A stretch of 37,212 nt of DNA from DAOMOD01 sp964526035 (GTDB lineage Bacteria > Pseudomonadota > Gammaproteobacteria > Xanthomonadales > BPKI01). The stretch lies in the NCBI GenBank assembly GCA_964526035.1, contig CAZGKE010000016.1, forward strand, positions 1-37,212, read 5' to 3'. The position numbers and the translations under genes were made by a program. Of the stretch, positions 7,600 to 16,361 are shown piece by piece. The notes below the pieces were generated by a model. That model ran no database searches. It was given only the letters and a program-made list of their open reading frames with translations, and was not told the DNA's origin. The stretch's first letter is position 1, and every line of letters starts with the position of its first letter.

Positions 7600-9678
7600 T
7601 CATTCGACGACTTCAAGCATCTCGCCATCACGACGTTCGCGAACCAGGCGGAAGCCGACGTCGTCGTAGCCGCGACTTGCGTCGAGTTCGCGCCTCTCCA
7701 ATGGCCAACGTTGGCCATCCAGCCCCGGATCAAGCGCCGTCCGTCGCTTGCAGTCGTCGCCGCCCGCGGACGGCGGCGAACAAGCCGCCGTCCACTCGGC
7801 CACTGTGGGGGGTGTGGTACCGGAGAGCCGGCTGCTGCCAAACAGGGCGATGTGCTGATGTTCCTCGATGCCAGGCAGGCGATAGCGCTGTCCGGTCCGA
7901 CGGGTGAGCCATGCGGCAAAGGCTTCGGCGTCGGCGGGACTGATGCAGACCACCGGACTGCGCGGCGTGGGCTGGTATCCGGGGCGCTGCCAGTCACGCT
8001 GGTCCAGCAGGCGCAGCGGAGACAGCAGCGACCGGCATCGTGAGACCTGGTGATTGGTGGCATTGATGAAGTGGCCGAAGTCGGCGTGGGAGACGGGCGC
8101 CTCCATGGCCACCATCATCGCGTCGACGCGCGAGCGACGGTTGCCGACCAGGATTTCCGGTGGAATCAATCGCAGTACCGGGCCACCGCGGTCGCGAAGC
8201 CGGTCGCCCGGCGCGGCCGGTGGCTGATACTCGGCGAGAAGGCTGTCGAGCGTTGCCGTCTCCAGCCCCTGGCGCTCGACCAGGGTGATGATGGCGGCTG
8301 CGCGTGCGCGGTCGTCGTTTTCAAGCGCACCCTCGATGGCGCCCTCCGCAGCCGCGAGCGAACTAGCCGCGACGCCCTGGAACGCGTGCGCGCCGGTCTC
8401 ACCCAGCGCGTCGGCGAGCATGCGCGCCTGTTCGATGCGCTCGGCCACGAGGTTGTCATCGGCGTCGACGAAAGCCAGGGCTATGCTGTCGGCGAGGGCA
8501 TCGAAGACCCCCTGAAGGGCATCGCGCGCCTCTTCGCTGAGCGGATCGATTCGCAGCGCATGGAGAACCGACTCCGCGGCGTTGTCCCCTGCCGGGACGA
8601 CTATCTGACCTTGAGCAATCTGCGACGACGCGCGTGCGAGCAGACCCGAAACGCTTTCCTCGATCGCCGTCGCTGGCTCGTCCGGTTCTTCTTGCACGAC
8701 CAGGGGGACCGCCGGCGGGTCGTCAGTATCGTCGAGCATTCGCTGGACGCCCATCACAACAAGAAGGGCCAAGGTCACCCCGCCCGCCATCAGCGCCACG
8801 GGCTTGAGTCGGCCCGGGCCGAGCCAGGCACCAAGTCGCGGTAGCCAGCTACCGCGATTGCGACGGCGGATTGCGCGCTCGACCTGCTGGAGCGCGCGCT
8901 GCATGGCCGTCGAGGTACGGAATCGCTGCGCCGGGCGCTTGGCCATGGCGCGATTCAGGAACCACTGCCAGTGTCGCTTGCTGGCGGGCAGCTGCGGCAC
9001 CGGATCCTGATCATGCATGAGCGCCAGCGCGAGCGGGTCCTCGGATTGGAAGGGAAGCTCTCCGGTAAGCAGCTCGTACGTCAGTACGGCCAGGCTGTAA
9101 AGGTCGGCGCGTCCGTCGAGCACTTCGCCGCGCGCCTGCTCGGGTGCCATATAGCCGCTGGAACCGAGAGCCAGCCCGTCGGTGGTGATACGCGGCTTGC
9201 CGGTGCGGCGCGACAGGGCAATGCCGAAGTCGGCGAGTCGCGGTCTGTCGGACGAGTCGAACAATACGTTCTCGGCCTTGACGTCGCGATGCACGATGCC
9301 TCTTGCGTGGGCATACCCCAAGGCGTCAAGGACGGCATTGAGAATCTCCAGGACGCGCATTTCGTCGTCCGCCAGATTCCGGTGAGCAAGGTCCCCGTTG
9401 GGCAGGTAGGGCATGACGTAGTAGAGACGGCCCTCGTCGGTGCGCCCGACCTCGTGGATGCCGACGATGTGCGGATGTTCGAGTCGTGCAATCACGCGCG
9501 CCTCAGCCTCGAACCGTCGCGCCTGGTTCTCGTCCGCACTCGCCTCCGGCACCATCAGCTTGATCGCCACCAGACGATCAAGGGACAGCTGCCGGGCAAG
9601 GTACACCGTGGCCATGCCGCCCTGGCCGATGATGCGCTCGATGGCGTAGCCGGGAATTTGGGGTTGAAGCAGGGACAT
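7600..9678 (-). CDS. Membrane Hanks-type Ser/Thr protein kinase with C-terminal SUMF1-like domain
   Basis: 692 residues. The kinase domain spans about 10-270: glycine loop IGQGGMATVYLA, Lys40 in VAIKLM, catalytic HRD at 130-132 (VHRDVKAENVL), DFG at 150-152 and APE at 178-180. All catalytic elements are intact, so it should be active. A single membrane segment (about 293-310, VALMAGGVTLALLVVMG) places the remainder outside the cytoplasm. A helical region (about 330-500) precedes a domain at about 540-690 resembling formylglycine-generating-enzyme/SUMF1 folds. It shows VSHADFGHFINATNHQ, CISPADAEAFAAWLTRRTG, YRLPGIEE, TVAEWTAAC and a final GYDDVGFRLVR. In such kinases the domain is thought to serve as a ligand-binding or sensor module. 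Catalytic competence of the SUMF1 part is doubtful because several blocks are shortened. Confidence 0.9.
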   Translation of the reverse strand: MSLLQPQIPGYAIERIIGQGGMATVYLARQLSLDRLVAIKLMVPEASADENQARRFEAEARVIARLEHPHIVGIHEVGRTDEGRLYYVMPYLPNGDLAHRNLADDEMRVLEILNAVLDALGYAHARGIVHRDVKAENVLFDSSDRPRLADFGIALSRRTGKPRITTDGLALGSSGYMAPEQARGEVLDGRADLYSLAVLTYELLTGELPFQSEDPLALALMHDQDPVPQLPASKRHWQWFLNRAMAKRPAQRFRTSTAMQRALQQVERAIRRRNRGSWLPRLGAWLGPGRLKPVALMAGGVTLALLVVMGVQRMLDDTDDPPAVPLVVQEEPDEPATAIEESVSGLLARASSQIAQGQIVVPAGDNAAESVLHALRIDPLSEEARDALQGVFDALADSIALAFVDADDNLVAERIEQARMLADALGETGAHAFQGVAASSLAAAEGAIEGALENDDRARAAAIITLVERQGLETATLDSLLAEYQPPAAPGDRLRDRGGPVLRLIPPEILVGNRRSRVDAMMVAMEAPVSHADFGHFINATNHQVSRCRSLLSPLRLLDQRDWQRPGYQPTPRSPVVCISPADAEAFAAWLTRRTGQRYRLPGIEEHQHIALFGSSRLSGTTPPTVAEWTAACSPPSAGGDDCKRRTALDPGLDGQRWPLERRELDASRGYDDVGFRLVRERRDGEMLEVVE

Positions 9679-9992
9679 GAATGCCCTGGAGTGATGGCAC
9701 AGGCCTGCGAGGATACTTCAGCCGCCAAGCTGCCGACAGACTCCAGTACCCCCTTTCAGGGTGCCATGGCGATCAGTGCCTCGGCTTCTGGTCGAAGTCC
9801 GTGGTGTCCTCGCGCTGAAGCTTCGGGCATACGGCGGGCACGGCATTCCCTCTGCGGCGGCCATCGGGCGCAGTTTCGCCTTGGCTTCGAGGTTCGAGCT
9901 CGGCGCTGGCTGGCCATGCGAACACTTGCACTTCGCGCCCGGCACTGCATCATGGGGCTTGACCGCCCACCCGCGTTCCGGAGTCTCCACCC
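9679..9992. other. Divergent intergenic region, no gene recognised
   Basis: These 314 bases separate two genes read in opposite directions, so they should hold the promoters of both. A TTGACC hexamer lies close to the dehydrogenase start, but no A/T-rich -10 follows at suitable spacing. Antisense open frames run through the region without a plausible start, signal peptide or recognisable domain. I see no hairpin, repeat or RNA gene. Confidence 0.5.
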
Positions 9993-11108
9993 ATGAAGCG
10001 TTTTCTTCCCGTCCTGTTCGTCGCCATTCCAATGCTCGCCTGCGCGCAATCGCGCGACCTGCCTAGCGAAAAGGGTGTGCTGCGCGTGCATCCCGTGGCC
10101 GAGGGCCTTGAACATCCCTGGGCGCTGGCGTTCCTCCCGCAGGGCCGCATGCTGGTCACCGAGCGGCCGGGGCGCATGCGAATCATCGGCAGCGACGGCA
10201 CGCTTTCGGAGCCCTTGTCTGGCGTGCCGGCAGTGCGTGCCCAGGGGCAGGGCGGCCTCATGGACGTGGCGGTGTCTCCGCAGTTCGCCGAGGACGGCTT
10301 GATCTACTGGAGCTACAGCGAACCCGGCGATGGCGGCACGCAAGGCACCGCTTTGGCGCGAGGTCGTCTGGTCGAGGGCGGCATCGAGGATGTCGAAGTG
10401 ATCTTCCGCCAGGTGCCGAAGCTCGAGCGTCACCATCACTTCGGTTCACGCATCGTGTTCGCCGACGACGGCACCGTGTTCCTCTCGCTGGGTGATCGCG
10501 GCGATCGCGACCTGGCGCAGAAGCTCGACAGCCATGTCGGCACCGTGGTGCGCATCCAGCGTGACGGCAGCGTGCCCGCCGACAATCCTTTCTTCGGCCG
10601 CGATGGCGTCCTGCCGGAGATCTGGTCGTACGGCCACCGCAACCAGCAGGGTGCTGCCCTGCATCCGCAAAGCCGCGTGCTGTGGACCCACGAACATGGT
10701 CCGCGCGGCGGCGACGAGCTGAACATCCCTGAGGCAGGAAAGAACTATGGCTGGCCGACAATCACATTCGGTCGCGAGTACCACGGACCGAGCATCGGTC
10801 CGAGCGCCAAGGAAGGGCTGGAGCAGCCTATCCATCAGTGGACGCCTTCGATTGCGCCGAGCGGGATGGCTTTCTACAACCACGAGCGTCATCCGGCTTG
10901 GCAGGGCAATCTGTTTGTCGGCGCACTGGCGTTCCAGCTGGTCTCACGCCTCGAACTCGACGGCACCCGTGTGGTGCACGAGGAGCGCATCCTAAACGAC
11001 CTCGGCGAGCGCATCCGCGACGTCCGCGTCGGGCCGGACGGCTTTCTGTACCTGGTGACCGACAATGCGCGCGGGCGGGTGCTGCGGGTGGAGTTGGTGG
11101 CGTTCTGA
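9993..11108 (+). CDS. PQQ-dependent aldose sugar dehydrogenase (soluble GDH/YliI type)
   Basis: 371 residues with an N-terminal signal peptide (MKRFLPVLFVAIPMLACAQS; cleavage probably after ACA), so it is periplasmic. The family oxidises aldoses to lactones with pyrroloquinoline quinone. Recognisable blocks are LEHPWALAFLPQGRMLVTERPGR at the start of the propeller, HHHFGSRIVF with the conserved His region, and WSYGHRNQQGAALHP. THEHGPRGGDELN and GKNYGWP carry residues that line the cofactor and calcium sites. The length matches the aldose sugar dehydrogenase (Asd/YliI) subgroup, without the insertions of Acinetobacter GdhB. GGAG lies 9 bases before the ATG. No PQQ biosynthesis genes are in view, so the cofactor would have to come from elsewhere in the genome or from outside. 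Confidence 0.92.
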   Translation: MKRFLPVLFVAIPMLACAQSRDLPSEKGVLRVHPVAEGLEHPWALAFLPQGRMLVTERPGRMRIIGSDGTLSEPLSGVPAVRAQGQGGLMDVAVSPQFAEDGLIYWSYSEPGDGGTQGTALARGRLVEGGIEDVEVIFRQVPKLERHHHFGSRIVFADDGTVFLSLGDRGDRDLAQKLDSHVGTVVRIQRDGSVPADNPFFGRDGVLPEIWSYGHRNQQGAALHPQSRVLWTHEHGPRGGDELNIPEAGKNYGWPTITFGREYHGPSIGPSAKEGLEQPIHQWTPSIAPSGMAFYNHERHPAWQGNLFVGALAFQLVSRLELDGTRVVHEERILNDLGERIRDVRVGPDGFLYLVTDNARGRVLRVELVAF

Positions 11109-11111
11109 TTT

Positions 11112-11284
11112 GAGGGCTTAGGGCTTATGTATGGGGCCTAGGGCTTAGGGCCCAGGGCCTAGGGAAAAGCCCTCGATTCTCGACTCACTTGCCTTGAACA
11201 ACGGCTCGAAAGACCGGCCCGCTCGAAACTGCATAGTACGCACCGCACTTGCCAGTCTAGGCCCTAGGCCCTAAGCCCCAAGCC
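11112..11284. repeat. TTAGGG/CCTAGG-rich inverted repeat between convergent genes
   Basis: The left block (11112-11164) consists of degenerate units of GGGCTTA, GGGCCTA and GGGCCCA. The right block (11256-11284) is the same motif in reverse complement. Positions 11141-11162 and 11257-11278 pair over 22 bases with a single mismatch, leaving a loop of about 94 bases. The left block starts 4 bases after the dehydrogenase stop. The right block contains the stop codon of the HExxH gene, and its last residues (GLGPRA) are encoded by the repeat. A two-way transcription end or a mobile low-complexity repeat are both possible. Confidence 0.75.
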
Positions 11285-11754
11285 GCCCTGGCCCCCAGCA
11301 CCCGCCCCTCCGCATCGATCACGCCCCAATCGATCAGCGCCTGCCGCGCGTCTTCGGCGTCGTGCTCGAACCAGGCCTGCGCAGAACCGAGGCGGAAGCT
11401 GTAGCCCCATGCGTCCATGTCTACAAAGGCGCGCGCGCGCCCGAAGCCGGGCAGGGCGTCGGCGAGCAGGATCTGGAGGTAGCACGTGGCATCCTCTTCG
11501 AGCTGGCAGTCACTGGCGTCGGTGTGGATGTGGGGGCGCTTTTCCGGGGGCGCTACCAGAAGATGGCAGGTCTCGTGCAGCAGGGAATGCAGCGGCGTAT
11601 CGCGACGCGCAAACACGCGGTGACCGATCACGCCGGCCTCGGTGTCGCCCCAGTAGCTGCCGGGAATCGGATCGCCTTCCGTCACCGGCACGAGCTCCAG
11701 ACCAAAGCCTTCCAGCAGCGCTCCGGCAGTGGCTCCGGCGTCGCCGAGAGCCAT
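11257..11754 (-). CDS. Small HExxH putative metallopeptidase-like protein
   Basis: 165 residues from the ATG at 11754. The frame is open further upstream, but that part overlaps the acetyltransferase gene and has no family features. Residues 60-64 read HETCH, a HExxH zinc-binding signature set in LHSLLHETCHLLV. A pair of acidic residues about 22 positions later (E86/E87, in QLEEDATCYLQ) could provide the third ligand, as in gluzincin-type proteases. The preceding IGHRVFARRDTPLH and this spacing recall ImmA/IrrE-like compact metalloproteases, but I cannot assign the family. No signal peptide is visible, so it is probably cytoplasmic. It lies 68 bases downstream of the acetyltransferase gene on the same strand. 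The stop codon lies inside the inverted repeat. Confidence 0.65.
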   Translation of the reverse strand: MALGDAGATAGALLEGFGLELVPVTEGDPIPGSYWGDTEAGVIGHRVFARRDTPLHSLLHETCHLLVAPPEKRPHIHTDASDCQLEEDATCYLQILLADALPGFGRARAFVDMDAWGYSFRLGSAQAWFEHDAEDARQALIDWGVIDAEGRVLGARAAWGLGPRA

Positions 11755-11822
11755 GACTGACGCTTCGCCAGCGGTGGCGATGCGCGGCACGCTACGCACG
11801 CGGGGGTTCTCTCTGGAAGGCT

Positions 11823-12428
11823 TCAGTTGGCGCCGGCGGCGCGCGCGAGCTGGCGCGGACGCTGCGGGCGTTCGGTCAGCCAGGGCAGCGCGGGCAGGCT
11901 GCCGTTGCCGCCGGCATGGTAGGTGGCGCTGATCCAGGGGAAGCTGCACATTTCCTTGGCCAGCAGGGCCACGCGGCGTCCGTATGCCGACTGTTGCCCC
12001 ACTTCCTGGAAGCCGTAGGTGCCATGGAACAGCACCGAGACGTCGTCGGGCGGATCGAGAAAGATTTCGCATGCCAGGTGCGGCACGCGCACTTCCGCAT
12101 AGCTGGTGACGTCGGCATAGAAAAGTCGGCCGAGGCCATGGCGGCGATAGCGTTCGGCAACCACGATCCGGTCGATGTATACGAAGCTTTCGTAGCGCTG
12201 GCAGAACCAGCGGAAGTTGACGCTCGTGTAAGGCGCCTCAGGCGTCATGGCAATGAGAAACGCCGCCATGTGGCCATCGATTTCGGCGATCCTGAAGTAG
12301 GCGGAAATGTCGAAAAGCTTGCGTAGCACGGCGGCGTCTACGGGCACGATCGACTGCCCGGCGGCGTTGTTCAACGCCAGGACGGCATCCAGTTCATGCT
12401 CTTCGACATCGCGGATCACCAGTGCCAT
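11823..12428 (-). CDS. GNAT family N-acetyltransferase
   Basis: 201 residues. The ATG at 12428 is preceded by GGGAGG at 4 bases, a strong ribosome binding site. The fold of an acetyl-CoA-dependent GNAT enzyme is indicated by the central VYIDRIVVAERYRRHGLGRL. There RRHGLG is the Q/R-x-x-G-x-G/A pyrophosphate loop following a beta strand. The N-terminal VIRDVEEHELDAVLALNN and the late FHGTYGFQEVGQQ complete the pattern. The substrate is unknown. About 35 residues beyond the core (after VALLAKEMC) are a proline- and arginine-rich tail of no recognised domain. It diverges from the histidine kinase gene across 149 bases. Confidence 0.85.
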   Translation of the reverse strand: MALVIRDVEEHELDAVLALNNAAGQSIVPVDAAVLRKLFDISAYFRIAEIDGHMAAFLIAMTPEAPYTSVNFRWFCQRYESFVYIDRIVVAERYRRHGLGRLFYADVTSYAEVRVPHLACEIFLDPPDDVSVLFHGTYGFQEVGQQSAYGRRVALLAKEMCSFPWISATYHAGGNGSLPALPWLTERPQRPRQLARAAGAN

Positions 12429-12577
12429 GGGACCTCCCTTGGTCGGAGTCGTCGGTCGAGGTGTGCCTCGATCAGGCCGCCGATTATGGCATGCCTTTCA
12501 GACCGGTTCATGGCGATTCGGTGGCGGCATGACTTCTGTCCGGTCTTCGCGCATGTCCGGCGCGGTAGGATGTCGGC

Positions 12578-13735
12578 ATGGGATTGATGCGACTCAACTC
12601 GACGCAGATGCTGCGCATGGCAGGGCTGTTCACCTGGGTATGCGCCGGGCTCCCGCTTCCCCTCATGCTGATGGGCGGCGAGGGCTTCGATCTGCGTGGC
12701 CCGATGGGCTGGTGGATACTCTCCTGGCTCCTGTTCGGTGTGGGTTACTGGGTGCTGACCCGCGATCTGGTGGTGCCGCGCTCACGGCCGCTGCATTTCG
12801 TGCTCCTGGTCCTGATGACGGTGACTGCGGTGGCGGTCAGTCACTTCAGCCAGTCGGGACTTGGCGGCGTGCTGCTGATGGTTATCGCTGGGGTGCTGCC
12901 GTGGCGCCTGCCGCTGTCAATCGCCACCGTGTGGTTGGTGCTGCAGCATCTGGCGCTGGTGCCGGTGTTCGCCAGCCGCGACGATTTCTCGATATTCGAG
13001 GCATTGCTTCAGGCGCTGCTGTACGTGGGTTTTTCGGGGTTCGTGTTCGTGACCAGTCTGGTGGCCAAGCGCCAGGCCGCGGCGCGCGAGGAGCAGCGCC
13101 GGCTCAACGCCGAGCTGCGTGCCACCCGTGCACTTCTGGCCGAGTCCAGCCGTCTCAATGAGCGTGTCCGCATCTCGCGCGAGCTGCACGACCTGATGGG
13201 ACACCACCTGACCGCACTCAGCCTCAACCTGGAAGTGGCGAGTCACCTGGTCAAAGGCCCGCCGCTGGAGCACGTGCGTCAGGCGCAGTCGCTGGCCAAG
13301 CTGCTGCTGACCGACGTGCGCGAGGTAGTCAGCCAGCTCCGCGATGATGCAGCGATCGACCTGCGTGGCGCGCTTGAATCGCTGGTCGAGGGCGTGCCCG
13401 GCCTGGAAATCCGTCTGAACCTGCCCGATGCCTTCCTGGTGGAGGATCCGCGCAGGGCCCAGGTGCTGCTGCGCTGCGCCCAGGAGATCATCACAAACAC
13501 GGTCAAGCACGCGCACGCCAGCCGCCTCGACATCAGCTTCCAGCGCGCTGCCGACAACAGCATTCTGATCCACGCACACGACGACGGTCGCGGGGCCACC
13601 CAACTGGTTCACGGACACGGGCTGACCGGCATGCGCGAGCGCCTCGCGCAGTTTGGCGGTAGTCTCCGTATCAATACCGGCCAAGGTCGCGGCTTCGCGG
13701 TCGAGGCACAATTGCCCCTGGAGGCTACTTCATGA
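12578..13735 (+). CDS. Sensor histidine kinase, DesK/NarX-like (HisKA_3)
   Basis: 385 residues. Residues 14-160 contain four to six hydrophobic segments with very short loops, so sensing is probably within or near the membrane. A coiled linker (about 164-195) leads to the HisKA_3 dimerisation/phosphoacceptor helix (RISRELHDLMGHHLTALSLNLE), with His204 as the phosphorylated residue. The ATPase domain shows the N box (CAQEIITNTVKHAHAS), HDDGRG and GHGLTGMRERL. AGGA lies 8 bases upstream of the ATG. The stop overlaps the start of the response regulator by 4 bases (ATGA), so the two are translationally coupled. The signal is unknown; DesK-like sensors can respond to membrane state, which is only a family-level hint. 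Confidence 0.92.
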   Translation: MGLMRLNSTQMLRMAGLFTWVCAGLPLPLMLMGGEGFDLRGPMGWWILSWLLFGVGYWVLTRDLVVPRSRPLHFVLLVLMTVTAVAVSHFSQSGLGGVLLMVIAGVLPWRLPLSIATVWLVLQHLALVPVFASRDDFSIFEALLQALLYVGFSGFVFVTSLVAKRQAAAREEQRRLNAELRATRALLAESSRLNERVRISRELHDLMGHHLTALSLNLEVASHLVKGPPLEHVRQAQSLAKLLLTDVREVVSQLRDDAAIDLRGALESLVEGVPGLEIRLNLPDAFLVEDPRRAQVLLRCAQEIITNTVKHAHASRLDISFQRAADNSILIHAHDDGRGATQLVHGHGLTGMRERLAQFGGSLRINTGQGRGFAVEAQLPLEATS

Positions 13736-14379
13736 GTTCGATTCGAGTCCTGCTGGTCGACGACCAGACCCTGGTGCGGCAGGGCATCAAGAGTCTGCTG
13801 GAGCTGACCGAAAGCATTCGCGTGGTGGCCGAAGCATCGGACGGCGTCCAGGCGTTGGCGATGATCCCCGAGATCAAGCCCGACGTGGTGCTTCTCGACA
13901 TGCGCATGCCCGGCAAGACCGGGCTCGATGTGCTGCAGGAGCTTGGCGGAAGCAAGACCCTGCCGCCCACCATCATCCTCACCACCTTTGACGACGACAG
14001 TCAGGTGCTGGCCGGGATCAAGGCCGGCGCAAAGGGCTACCTGCTGAAGGATGTGTCGCTCGAGCAGCTGGTCGGTGCGATTGAAACAGTCGCCCAGGGT
14101 GGTTCGTTGGTGCAGCCGGTGGTGACCCAGCGTCTGCTGGCAGGCCTGGAGCGCATGCACAACGAATTCGCCAGCCTCGATCGCCCCGATCCGTTGACCG
14201 ATCGCGAGACCGAGATTCTGCGCCTGATGGCCGGCGGCTACAGCAACAAGGAGATCGCCAACTCACTCAACGTCGCCGAGGGTACGGTCAAGAACCACGT
14301 GTCCAACATACTTTCCAAGCTCGGCGTCCGTGATCGCACGCGCGCCGTGCTCAAGGCGTTCGAGCTGGGGATCGTCTGA
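13732..14379 (+). CDS. NarL/FixJ family response regulator
   Basis: 215 residues. The receiver domain has the acidic pair D10/D11, the phosphorylatable D56 in VVLLDMRMPGKTG, T84 in ILTTFDDD and K106 in GYLLKDVS. The LuxR-type helix-turn-helix spans about 150-210 (LTDRETEILRLMAGGYSNKEIA, then VKNHVSNILSKLGVRDRTRAVLKA). GGAGG lies 7 bases before the ATG. It is cotranscribed with and overlaps the histidine kinase, its expected partner. Targets are unknown; it may control its own operon or the TPR-GGDEF gene that follows after 110 bases. Confidence 0.94.
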   Translation: MSSIRVLLVDDQTLVRQGIKSLLELTESIRVVAEASDGVQALAMIPEIKPDVVLLDMRMPGKTGLDVLQELGGSKTLPPTIILTTFDDDSQVLAGIKAGAKGYLLKDVSLEQLVGAIETVAQGGSLVQPVVTQRLLAGLERMHNEFASLDRPDPLTDRETEILRLMAGGYSNKEIANSLNVAEGTVKNHVSNILSKLGVRDRTRAVLKAFELGIV

Positions 14380-14489
14380 TTCGAACCCGGCCAGATGACG
14401 ATGCACTCGCACCACGGTCACGGCAGTCGCAATGCACGGCGCGTTGGCTTTGGGCTAGCCTGTCAGCCCGGACCCCAGGGGAGCCCTTG

Positions 14490-16355
14490 ATGCTGCAGAT
14501 GCGAACCGGCGCTCTGATGCTGGGCCTTGCCATTGCGGCAGGAATCAGCGCCGAAACCGAACTGCCCCTCACCGCAGGCGAGCGGCTGGCGGCATGCGTG
14601 GAAGTCGAGGATTCCAATCCGGCGCGTGCCGTGGCACTGGCCGACAGCGTACTCGCCGAAGCGCGTTCGGTGACTTTGACCCAGCATGTCGAGGCGCTCG
14701 GCTGTCGCGGTTGGGCACAAGCAGTGCTGGGACGCCGTGACGACGCGCGCCGCGATGCGCACGCCATGCGCAGCATGCTTCAGCAGCATCCGGTCAACCC
14801 GGACCGCGCGCGCCTGACGCGACGAGTCGGCACCATCCTGCATCGCAGTGGTGATCGCGTCGGCGCGGTGGAGCTGTGGGCGCTGGCGCTGGCCGATGCC
14901 GATTCGCAGGGGCTCGAGGCGGACCGCATCCCGTTGTTGATCAATCTCGGCGTGCTGCACTCGGAATTCGAGGAGCACGAGCGCGCGCGGGTCAACTACG
15001 AGCAGGCGCTGGCGTTGATGGACAAGCTCGGTGACCATCGCTACGAGGCGCCGGTGCGCTTCAACCTGGGCCTCAACCTGAACGGCCAGGATCGCTACGC
15101 CGAGGCCGTCCCTCACCTTCAGCGAGCGACCGAGCTGGTGGTCAGTACCGGCGCCGGAAGTCCCACTCAGCACGCAGCGGTGCGCGTAGCGCTGGCAACC
15201 GCGCTGCAGGGGTCGGGCCATGCCGAGGAGGCGCGGGCGCAGATCGAATATGTCCGTGGCATGGATCTGCCGATGGAAAACAGCGAAGCGCGCAGCCTGA
15301 TCGGCTTGATCGAGGCCGACCAGCTGGCTGAGGCCGGGGACTTCCCGGCCGCTCTGGCACTGCTGGACTCGATCGATGTGGCGCCCCTGCGGGAGCTGCA
15401 GAAGGCGAGTCTGCTGAAGGCGCGTGTCCGCAATCTCGAGATGCTCGGCCGTTTTGAAGAGGCTGCAGACACGCTGCGCCAGATCAGCGAGGATCGAGAG
15501 GCCTACCTCAGGCACCAGAACCACGAGCGCCTGGCGGCCCTCGAAACGCACCTTCGCGATCGTGAGCAGCGTCTCGAACTGGAGCGCCTGCAGACCGCCG
15601 CCGAGTTGCAAGAGCGTCGACTCGCCGCCACCGCGCGCCTGCAATGGGTAACGACCATCGCCGCGAGCCTTCTGCTGCTGCTGGGCAGTGGCGTGCTGCT
15701 CTGGCAGCGACGCATGAACCGGCGACTGGACATGATCAGCCGTACCGATCCGCTCACCGGGCTTTCCAACCGTCGCGACATGGCCTCGCGCATGCGCGCG
15801 CATTCTGCGAACGCGGTGGAAAGCGCTGCGGTTCTGCTCATCGACATCGACCTGTTCAAACGCATCAACGACGCCCACGGCCACGATTGCGGCGATCGAG
15901 TGCTGGTGATCTTCTCGGAACGCCTGCGCGCGTGCGCTGGCGCATCGGCATCCGTAGCTCGATGGGGTGGCGAGGAGTTCCTGGTGCTGCTGCCGACGGC
16001 CGATCTCGCGTCTGCAAGTGCGATGTCTGAATCGCTTCGCGTTGCCCTTGCCGATCCGATTGACACCGGCACGGTGCAGGTGCAGGTCGAGGTCAGCATC
16101 GGGTTCGCCAATCTGCCACTTTGTGGCGAGCACGCTGCCGAAGCATGGCACCACAGCCTGCAGCTCGCCGACAGCGCCCTGTATCTGGCCAAGGCATCCG
16201 GGCGCAACGCCTGGGCGGGCTACTGGGTAGAGGAATCCCTGCCGGAATGGCCGTCCGAGCGCATCGGGCGCGAGGCGCGATTGGCGCATTCACAAGGCGT
16301 CATCTCCCTGCACGCTTCACGCTCTATGCGCGGGCCGCTGGCAGCGGTCAGTTGA
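14490..16355 (+). CDS. TPR-containing membrane diguanylate cyclase
   Basis: 621 residues. The ATG at 14490 is preferred over the TTG one codon earlier; GGGGAG lies 6 bases upstream. An N-terminal signal peptide (MLQMRTGALMLGLAIAAGISA) exports a domain of about 350 residues made of TPR-like helical repeats (for example IPLLINLGVLHSEFEEHERA and PVRFNLGLNLNGQDRYAEAV). A coiled coil (about 340-385) leads to a membrane segment (WVTTIAASLLLLLGSGVLLW). The GGDEF domain follows, with DPLTGLSNRRDM, DIDLFKRINDAHGHDCGD and an intact GGEEF at about 491-495 (RWGGEEFLVLLP). It should therefore make c-di-GMP in response to something bound by the periplasmic repeats. It converges with the EAL protein gene, with only 6 bases between stops. 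Confidence 0.92.
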   Translation: MLQMRTGALMLGLAIAAGISAETELPLTAGERLAACVEVEDSNPARAVALADSVLAEARSVTLTQHVEALGCRGWAQAVLGRRDDARRDAHAMRSMLQQHPVNPDRARLTRRVGTILHRSGDRVGAVELWALALADADSQGLEADRIPLLINLGVLHSEFEEHERARVNYEQALALMDKLGDHRYEAPVRFNLGLNLNGQDRYAEAVPHLQRATELVVSTGAGSPTQHAAVRVALATALQGSGHAEEARAQIEYVRGMDLPMENSEARSLIGLIEADQLAEAGDFPAALALLDSIDVAPLRELQKASLLKARVRNLEMLGRFEEAADTLRQISEDREAYLRHQNHERLAALETHLRDREQRLELERLQTAAELQERRLAATARLQWVTTIAASLLLLLGSGVLLWQRRMNRRLDMISRTDPLTGLSNRRDMASRMRAHSANAVESAAVLLIDIDLFKRINDAHGHDCGDRVLVIFSERLRACAGASASVARWGGEEFLVLLPTADLASASAMSESLRVALADPIDTGTVQVQVEVSIGFANLPLCGEHAAEAWHHSLQLADSALYLAKASGRNAWAGYWVEESLPEWPSERIGREARLAHSQGVISLHASRSMRGPLAAVS

Positions 16356-16361
16356 AGAACA

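Noticed and set aside
12307..13161. A plus-strand frame spanning the GNAT start and the histidine kinase N-terminus
   Set aside because: It overlaps two well-supported genes in other frames and shows no family features.
14452..14470. A short GGGCT/AGCCC hairpin after the response regulator gene
   Set aside because: A 5-base stem without a T-run is too weak to support a terminator.
14463..16289. A 608-codon minus-strand frame opposite the TPR-GGDEF gene
   Set aside because: No recognisable domain; the plus strand has an intact GGEEF and a membrane segment.
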